From contig CAJFCV020000002.1 of assembly GCA_904066235.2 (NCBI GenBank), positions 11,718,001 to 11,782,000 of the forward strand: a stretch of DNA of 64,000 bases, given 5' to 3'. Made by a program: the position numbers and the translations under genes. Below the pieces are notes generated by a model. It had not been told where the DNA came from. It saw only the letters and a program-made list of their open reading frames with translations, and did not search any database. Origin of the DNA: Bursaphelenchus xylophilus (lineage: Eukaryota > Nematoda > Chromadorea > Rhabditida > Aphelenchoididae). Shown here piece by piece: positions 57,480 through 64,000 of this stretch. Each line of letters opens with the position of its first letter. Within the stretch, counting starts at the first letter, position 1.

Positions 57480-57547
57480 CGGGAAGTGCCCCAAGTTCGA
57501 CCCTTGGATGTTGATGAAAATCGGCACAAATTTATAATATTCTTTTC
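57480..57547. repeat. Family A fragment, copy A11
   Basis: The left 70 bp of a family A element, cut by the family D insertion. Confidence 0.65.
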
Positions 57548-58289
57548 GGTGAAAGTTCCTTATTTTGGCCACAACTTATAACTTTGCGAAAACTGGTCGG
57601 AATTAGCCCAAATTTAGCGTGCACGCTCAATTCATCGTTGTCAATGCCCGGACAGTGGATTTGGTTAGTGAGGTACCTTCTTTTTACGTACCACCTTACC
57701 CTTCAAAAACGGCTGCAGCCTGTGATTTTACACTTTATACGATGAAACATGTCCGGAACTAAACTTATTGCCTCCGTATGGAACTAAATGAACCGTCACA
57801 GCCTTCGTAGGTACTCTTAAAACTATAGAGCTATTATAGTAATTCAGTTCCAGCTAGGTCGAAGCGTTTTTTTTCCTAACTTTAGTGCCCAAGCTTGGGC
57901 GCAGTTCGCGGAGTATCTTTGTTGTGGCCAAAATAAGGAACTTTTTCCAAAGTTAGGAAAAAACGCTTCGACCTAGCTGGCACTGAATTACTATAATAGC
58001 TATAGTTTTAAGGGTACCTACGAAGGCTGTGACGACTCATGACTCATTTAGTTCCATACGGAGGCAATAAGTTTAGTTCCGGACATGTTTCATCGTATAA
58101 AATGTAAAATCACAGGCTGCAGCCGTTTTTGAAGGGTAAGGTGGTACTGAAAAAAAGAAGGTACCTCAGTAGCTAAATCCATTGTCCGGGCATTGACAAC
58201 GATGAATTGAGCGTGCACGCTAAATTTGGGCTAATTCCGACCAGTTGCCGCAAAGTTATAAGTTGTGGCCAAAATAAGGAACTTTCACC
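57548..58289. repeat. Two family D MITEs, head to head (D3 and D4)
   Basis: D3 (57548-57948) is complete. D4 (57949-58289) is in the opposite orientation and lacks about 60 bp at the junction, making an imperfect palindrome of about 740 bp. Confidence 0.85.
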
Positions 58290-58374
58290 TAAAGTCATAC
58301 TATACTCCGCCGATTTAATTCGGTAAATGTTTATTTACGGATAATGAAATACAATAATCGGCAAAGCAAGCTGC

Positions 58375-59292
58375 TCATCCGCGGGACGGAAGGAAATAGA
58401 AGTTGTCGTAGCCTTTGTTCCTTCTTGGGCGAGACACAGGGTTTCCGAGGGCTGAAAAGGTGAGGAACCGGTGATTTGGTACAATACAAAGTTTAAAAGG
58501 CTGTTCAAAAATATTTTGGTAACAAATAAAAAACTATTTCAACATAAAACCCCCAGAAATCAGACTTACTCAGATTATTCAAATCCTCAAAGGTAATGTT
58601 AGGAAGCACTACCTGTCCTTTCGGTGGTGATGGGATATACGCAACCGGCCGGAAAAAGTTCCTTATTTTGGCCACAACAAAGGTACTCCGCGAACTGCGC
58701 CCAAGCTTGGGCACTAAAGTTAGGAAAAAAACGCTTCGACCTAGCTGGCACTGAATTACTATAATAGCTCTATAGTTTTAAGGGTACCTACGAAGGCTGT
58801 GACGACTCATTTAGTTCCATACGGAGGCAATAAGTTTATTTCCGGACATGTTTCAACGTATAAAGTGTAAAATCACAGGCTGCAGCTGTTTTTGAAGGGT
58901 AAGGTGGTACGTAAAAAAGAAGGTACCTCACTAACTAAATCCACTGTCCGGGCATTGACAACGATAAACTGAGCGTGCACGCTAAATTTGGGCTAATTCC
59001 GACCAGTTTCCGCAAAGTTATAAGTTGTGGCCAAAATAAGGAACTTTTACCTAGTTCCATACGCAGGCCGGGCATATCGTGATCTCGGCATATTTTCTTC
59101 GTCAAAATGCGGCTCGTCTTCGCGAAGGCCCAGAATGTCGGGCAATGAGGGTAGCGCGGAGTGCAGGTTGATGTTCAAGTTGACTTGAACGCTACGGTCC
59201 AAACGGCTCAGGACACGCTCCAGCTCCTCCAAATCATGTTCAGCCGAAGCGGCAGCGACGAGAAGAGGGAGAACAACCACAAACGGCTTCAT
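58375..59292 (-). CDS. Secreted peptide precursor, possibly a neuropeptide
   Basis: Three exons (59051-59292, 58570-58661, 58375-58451) give 136 residues in phase. The start MKPFVVVLPLLVAAASA is a signal peptide. An acidic helical stretch follows (HDLEELERVLSRLDRS), then HSALPSLPDILG. After the dibasic site RPRR the C-terminus reads NKGYDNFYFLPSRG, whose final Gly could be an amidation donor. The GYDN-aromatic core recalls, from memory, the peptide of C. elegans nlp-35; this is weak. The first intron is family D copy D5 and little else: donor AG|GTAAAAG, acceptor AAATAAG|G inside the MITE end. That acceptor is poor, so the middle exon start is uncertain. AATAAA follows the stop. Confidence 0.65.
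58651..59051 (-). repeat. Family D MITE, copy D5, forming an intron
   Basis: Ends GGAAAAAGTTCCTTATTTTG and complement ending TTTTACC. It lies exactly between two coding parts of the peptide precursor gene. Confidence 0.85.
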
Positions 59293-59541
59293 TGGGTCAC
59301 CGATCGCCCAGGAGGACACAGAGTGAATGCGAGCAAATTCGTGCTTTGAACTTTGACGAAACCACCCAAGTTATGGTAATTTTCTTTTGTAAACTTGCCA
59401 AATTTGCATCCATGGGAAATGAAAAATTTTCTTCGATCTCAAGGCAAATTTCAACAATTTTTATGTAAATAGTTTTATTGCGTAAGATTTTTTTATACAA
59501 TTGCAAATCGAATTAAAAGTGTACAAGTGTAGAAATAGAAG

Positions 59542-60500
59542 TTAGCCACGAGCCAGCGCGGCACCCATCTGTGCACCAACCATCGAACCAACCATAGCGC
59601 TGAAAAGTTATCATGAGCATTGGGTTGTACGATTTTTATGCGCTTGAAATTATGACAGTGTTTTGAATTCAAGAATTGATTTGTAATATTACTAGGCGGG
59701 CTAAAAACTCGACACCAGGAGCCGATTCTTCTAACAGGGGAAGTACCCCCAGTGCGACGCTCAGATTTTGATGAAACTTGGAACAAATTTAGAGTAATTT
59801 TTTCTAAAATATATTCGAGTTCGCGCTTTGCAGTAACAACCGAGATTTTTAGATCGAAAGTCGGCGAAAATTTAGGACTTTTTGCCGAATTTCGGCACGA
59901 AAAGTTTCATGCCTATTTCTACCGTAAATGATAATGTTTCTACAAAAAATCAAATTTTTCCGCATGAAACTGCCAAAGTTATGGTCAAGAAGCGTTTTTC
60001 TCTCTCTCCGCGTTAAGCGTACTCTCTCGGCGTCAATGATCGTTCAATATCTCGGTGGCGTTTGAAAAGCACGGGTTAAAACTTTCAAGAATTGATGCTT
60101 AGTTTATGCCTGATGTGCGTGCAAGATTTAAAGAAGATCTGAGCGTCGCACTTGGGGTACTTCCCTTGTAAGCCTGAATGTATGCTTCAAGACTTTCTCA
60201 GGCCCTGCGAACCTCAACTTATTCTGTCAGGCCAGGCCGTAATCCAAAAGCAAGGACAAGGCCCCGGTTCTACTAGACTCACCCCGGATTTCCTCCATAA
60301 GGTGCTCCTCCGTACGGTCCACCGCCATATCCACCATATCCTCCGTAGGGACTACCGCCGTATCCTCCATACGGACTTCCGCCGTATCCGCCGTACTGCC
60401 CGCCGTATCCTCCATACGGACTGCCGCCGTAGCCGCCGTAGTACTGCGCCTGTACCGCTACCATTAATGCCAACAGAACGAGGGCAACTCTAGCCAACAT
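59542..60500 (-). CDS. Secreted Tyr/Gly-rich peptide (YGGYG type)
   Basis: Two exons (60283-60500 and 59542-59599) give 91 residues. The signal peptide MLARVALVLLALMVAVQA is followed by QYY and repeats of GGYGGSPYGGYGG over about 50 residues, then GAMVGSMVGAQMGAALARG. Glycine- and tyrosine-rich secreted peptides in nematodes include the antimicrobial nlp-29-type peptides and cuticle-associated proteins. There are no dibasic sites here, so a structural or cuticular role is as likely. TATAAAAG lies 63-70 bp before the start (60563-60570). The intron is mostly family A copy A12. The next peptide gene on the same strand starts 250 bp downstream. Confidence 0.8.
59732..60172. repeat. Family A MITE, copy A12, filling an intron
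   Basis: From TAACAGGGGAAGTACCCCCA to GGGGTACTTCCCTTGTAAG. It makes up about two thirds of the intron. Confidence 0.85.
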
Positions 60501-60562
60501 TTTTTGAGATTTGAGTCGTTCTGGCGATCAAGGTTGATGGTGAAAACCGCAATTACTGCCGT

Positions 60563-60570
60563 CTTTTATA
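60563..60570 (-). promoter_or_regulatory. TATA box
   Basis: TATAAAAG on the minus strand, 63 bases upstream of the ATG of the Tyr/Gly-rich peptide gene. Confidence 0.6.
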
Positions 60571-61192
60571 CGAACCGGGCCCTTACATCAGTTTGTGTTT
60601 TGTTGAAAGAGGGTGTTTCACGGGTTTGATTGCAAGGCGCTGACTTCAAAAGTCAGCTACGTCAAAGGTGGGGCGGTTGAAAAGTGAAAACCAGCTCTTC
60701 GATCGGTGTTCGAAATTACTTTTGCACCGTTTTTTCTCAGCTTGATGTAATTGCGAACGTAGATTTGACCTGTAAACAACTTCGCCAAAAAACCCGGTCC
60801 GAGTTTGGTCGAAAAGTTCGAACTACTTCTTACACTCGTTCATTACGGTTCCGATTGACGTCAATTCACGTTCGTTCAACGATGGAATCAATGACCTTTC
60901 GTAAGAAAAAATAAGGCTTCTAAAAATAAGGGTTGTGTGAAGTTTTTGCGGGCAACGATCACAACACCTACACAAAGTTTCAAAGTTTGCGGGGCGTAAG
61001 TTTATTTGCATGAAATCTCAATGATGTTGCGTGAGATTTTTTGTTGTAAAAAGACCTGTGATTGCTGTGAAAGTGCAATATCTTTACGAAGCTTATTTTC
61101 CTGCTCAGATCGGTCCTGGATTTTTTTTCAAATCTGTTTAGGCATGGCCCAGACCGGGAAAGTCCGAACCGGCGCTGTTTGGAACGTTACTA
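60571..61192. other. Intergenic sequence
   Basis: A short exon-like stretch after CTGTTTAG (about 61142-61192, reading MAQTGKVRTGAVWNVTT) may belong to the gene at 61880 but cannot be joined. Otherwise nothing is seen. Confidence 0.3.
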
Positions 61193-61444
61193 CAGTGAGG
61201 GGCCTGATCCAGTGGCAAAAAACGTATCATTTTACATCCGAAAAGTATCAAAAATGTGGCAAAATGCCTCCCTTTCCAACTAAGAAACTCCTTTTTGAAC
61301 TGCCATTTCCCTCACAAAAAGAGTGGGCGTGCTTTTGAAGTCGGAGTTTTTTTTCACTTGGAGAGGGAAGCATTTTGCCACATTTTTGATACTTCGCGGG
61401 TGCAAAATGGTACGTTTTTGGGCATTGGTTCGGGTCCGCCACTG
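61193..61444. repeat. Family C MITE, copy C5
   Basis: CAGTGAGGGGCCTGATCCAG and a right end GGGTCCGCCACTG, with TA on both sides. Confidence 0.85.
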
Positions 61445-61605
61445 TACAAGGGGTCGGATTTAAAGTCTCTGCACTTTTGACTGAAAGCTTTTATGCTCTC
61501 CATTATTATAATATTATTATTATAGTTTTATTATACGTTTGTATGCGGGAAATTAACGCAGTCCAACAGTCGTAAAGGCAGCCAAACCCTAGCCAAGGAG
61601 TTTTT

Positions 61606-61817
61606 ATTTAGAACTTTTTGCCGAATTTCGGCACGAAAAGTTTCATGCCTATTTCTACCGTAAAGGATAATGTTTCTACAAAAAATCAAATTTTTCCGCA
61701 CGAAAATGCCAAAGTCATGGCCAAAAAGCGCTTTTCTCTCTGACCGCTCTCCACGTTTAGCGTGCTCTCGGCGGCAAAAATCGTTCGATATCTCGGCGGC
61801 GCCCGCAAAGCGCGAGC
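61606..61817. repeat. Family A fragment, copy A13
   Basis: The middle part of family A only (GCCGAATTTCGGCACGAAAA onward). Both ends are missing. Confidence 0.8.
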
Positions 61818-61879
61818 TTGTCGTTTTCAAGGCTTTGAAAGCAACAATAAATTTGCTATTTATCTTTTTACTTCTTTAG

Positions 61880-62432
61880 TTCCAAGTCTACAGGCATTGG
61901 CTTTTTCAATTATCGCAAAGAAGACTTCATCGCCAAAGTGAAGGCCATCCCAAGTCCAGACGGTCATTGGGTGGCCAAAATCGACAAGTTCCGAATCGGC
62001 GATTCCCAGACGTTCGCCAACTTTGAGGCCACAATTTCAACAACTCTCCACGGGATTTCCCTTCCTTCAGCGCTCTTCAACACTGTCGTCCGAACGCTTG
62101 GCGCAAAATACAACCGTGAAAACGGAACGTACTCTGTGGACTGCGGGAAGTCGTTGAATTTGGTGTTGGAGATCAACGGAGCAAAGATCGAAGTGCCCTT
62201 AGAAGCGTACACACTGAAGACCAAGGAGGGATGCACATTGCTGCTGAAGTCGCACGCAGAGAGCAAGCAGATCGTCCTCGGACAGGCGTACTTTATGGAA
62301 CGCGGTGTTTGTTTGGACTACGACAACGACGAAATTCATTTTCATCATGACTACCCAGTCGGATACCCTATAAAAGAGGGCTTGACGCGGATCAACGGAG
62401 GTTTTGCATATGTTACAAAGAGAGACATGTAA
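61880..62432 (+). CDS. Pepsin C-lobe-like protein, catalytic Asp lost (3' exon)
   Basis: After the acceptor TTCTTTAG an exon of 553 bases stays open to TAA at 62432 (about 183 residues). It lines up with the C-terminal lobe of A1 aspartic proteases: an ARVPV-like strand (AKVKAIPSPDGHWVAKIDKF), then the place of the second DTG/DSG loop, a helix LPSALFNTVVRTLGAKYN, YSVDCGKSLNL, and QIVLGQAYFMERGVCLDYDN, which matches the 'ILGD-F-x-Y-x-x-FD' end of pepsins. Where the catalytic DTGTS should stand it reads ATISTTLHG. The N-lobe is not found upstream in the window. A paralogue lies tail to tail at 63054. Confidence 0.6.
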
Positions 62433-62438
62433 TTTATT

Positions 62439-62590
62439 GGTCTGTCGGGAAAAAAACGGCGGATCGTCGCGCCTCGGAATCGCCCATCATCGCTTTGCGA
62501 CTGCAAGCCGCGGATTGGGATTTGGTGCGCGACAGCGGCGAGGCGAGACATTTTGATGCGACGGTTCGTCGTTATTTTTCCGACAGACTG
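62439..62590. repeat. Family B2 MITE
   Basis: It begins seven bases after the stop of the preceding gene; GGTCTGTCGGGAAAAAAACG and complement. Confidence 0.8.
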
Positions 62591-62592
62591 AT

Positions 62593-63013
62593 AACAGGTG
62601 CAGCAGCTCGAATTTTGATGAAACTTGGTACAAATTTAGATTAATTTTTTTATAAATACGGTTTCCAGCTTGCGTTTTGCAGGAACGACAGAGATTTTTA
62701 GGGTTTTAACGTACAGTGGGGGACCTAATCCAGTGGCAAAAACGTACCATTTTGCGTTCGGGAAGCATAAAAAATGTGGCAAAATACCTCCCTCTCCAAG
62801 TGAAAAAACTCAGATTTCAACTCTTTTTGTGATGAAATAGGGCGCGCCCTTCAAAACGAAGTTTTTTCACTTGGGGAGGGAAGCATTTTGCCACATTTTT
62901 AATACTTCCCGGATGCAAAATGGAACGTTTTTTGCCACTGGATCAGGTCCGCCACTGTATTGCAAAGTTTAAACAAAATCTGAGCGTCGCACTTGGACGC
63001 CTTCCCTAGTAAA
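62593..63013. repeat. Family A MITE A14, split by family C copy C6
   Basis: The C6 element (62714-62957, TA on both sides) is inserted in a shortened family A copy. Confidence 0.8.
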
Positions 63014-63053
63014 AGTAGTGAGTGTCATAATGAAAGTTTCACCTTCAAATTCA

Positions 63054-63663
63054 TTAGTTAAATTCGAATTCTTCGTATTTTCTGGAGACAATACCTCCAT
63101 TAAAATTGAAGTTATTTTTACCAGAATAAACACGATCATCCTCGTTGAGTGTGGCGTCGTAGACGTGGACTTCGTTCTTCTCCTGATCGAAGCAAACGCC
63201 GTTGTTCACGTAGAACGGCAATCCCAAGACCAACGTTTTCTCGTTCGTCTTTCTAAGCTTCAAAAAACAGATTCTTCGGCCAAAAGCCTTCGTGTAGGCG
63301 TCAAAGCGCACTTCAATATTTGAATTTGCAATTTGCAATTTCAAAGGTAAATTTTTACCGCAGCTCACAACCCATTCGTTGAAACCGTTGTGGAAGTGGG
63401 CGTCCAGCGCTTTGACAATTTGGAAGAAGAGGCTTTCCGGTACAGTAATGCCATCAAAAGTTGATGTGAACGTGGCCAGAAATGTGGTTTTGACATTGTA
63501 GTTGCCAATAGAAACTGCGGAAACATTGATGTTGTAGTACTCGGGATGCGGGACCACTGGGACCCGTGCGTACAGAGATTTGGCTCCGAGATTCGGACTG
63601 AACGATCCTACTGTTACAGTGGTGATCTTTGATCTTAAAATTAACTTGAAATAAGTTTTCTCT
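63054..63663 (-). CDS. Pepsin C-lobe-like paralogue, catalytic Asp lost (3' exon)
   Basis: From the acceptor TTTCCAG (63667-63664) the frame runs 610 bases to TAA at 63054. It is clearly pepsin-like: SFSPNLGAKSLYARVPVVP, then EYYNINVSAVSIG, the strand pair before the second active-site loop. The loop itself reads ATFTSTFDGI instead of xxxDTGTS. Next come PESLFFQIVKALDA, VVSCGKNLPL and LVLGLPFYVNNGVCFDQEKN. It shares its layout and many residues with the plus-strand gene ending at 62432. The earlier exons would lie to the right, in or beyond the H repeats. It is probably a secreted non-catalytic member of the family, perhaps binding rather than cutting peptides. Confidence 0.65.
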
Positions 63664-63756
63664 CTGGAAATTTGATGACTAGATTAAAGATTTGATCCGA
63701 AGAGGGCATCTGGGCGAAGAGGGCATCTTTTCGGACTGGGAATTTTGAAAAAAAAA

Positions 63757-63997
63757 TGGTAAGGGGGGACCAAGGCGAATTTTTTAACGATGACTTTTTC
63801 GTTTTGCAAAAAAAAAGATTGTAAGAGGGGACCAAAACGGATTTAAAAAATGAATATTGAATAAAAAATTTTAACGTTTTCTTCTGGGCGCAGAATTTTG
63901 TTCCAGATCCTCCTTGGTCCCCCCTTACCATAAAATTTTTTTGCAATCGAAAGAATCATTCCTAAAAAATCCGCCTTGGTCCCCCCTTACCATAAAT
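63757..63997. repeat. Cluster of family H arms
   Basis: ATGGTAAGGGGGGACCAAGG at 63757, a variant near 63813, and the reverse complement near 63912 and 63972. The same motif opens the window. Confidence 0.75.
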
Positions 63998-64000
63998 TTT

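Overview
The window looks like nuclear DNA of a nematode, probably a rhabditid; I cannot name the species. The signs are short introns with TTTCAG-type acceptors, AATAAA signals close behind stops, a transthyretin-like secreted protein, a YGGYG-rich secreted peptide, and a BEL/Pao retroelement of the kind that carries an envelope-like reading frame. Exons were joined by hand from visible splice sites. Each complete multi-exon model below keeps phase through every junction and sums to a whole number of codons.

Layout. 1-1059: 3' exon of an unrecognised gene (+) inside repeats. 1069-2665: a MITE split by a mariner relic. 3058-3594: traces of an RG-rich gene (+). 3842-9419: eIF4G/ifg-1 homologue (-). 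11190-11543: end of an unresolved gene (+), convergent with a three-helix membrane protein gene (-, 11585-12389). 13537-16431: gene (-) joining a TDP-43-type N-terminal domain to a long coiled coil. 17412-26795: BEL/Pao element (-) with one LTR and an 828-bp direct repeat. 26990-31290: palindrome-rich repeat DNA and a Tc1 relic. 31328-32232: transthyretin-like gene (-). 34705-35030: pseudogene. 36664-37687: acireductone-dioxygenase-like gene (+) that has lost its metal ligands. 38212-39871: alkaline ceramidase (-). 40000-50000: almost only MITEs and foldback elements. 50039-57260: array of GC-rich hairpins. 58375-60500: two secreted peptide precursors (-). 61880-63663: two tail-to-tail paralogues resembling a pepsin C-lobe without the catalytic aspartate.

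The single-copy genes cover translation initiation (eIF4G), sphingolipid turnover (ceramidase), methionine-salvage-like metabolism (pseudo-ARD) and secreted peptides. I see no operon linking them. The rest is dominated by at least ten families of short inverted-repeat elements, named A to K here, many nested in one another and in introns.
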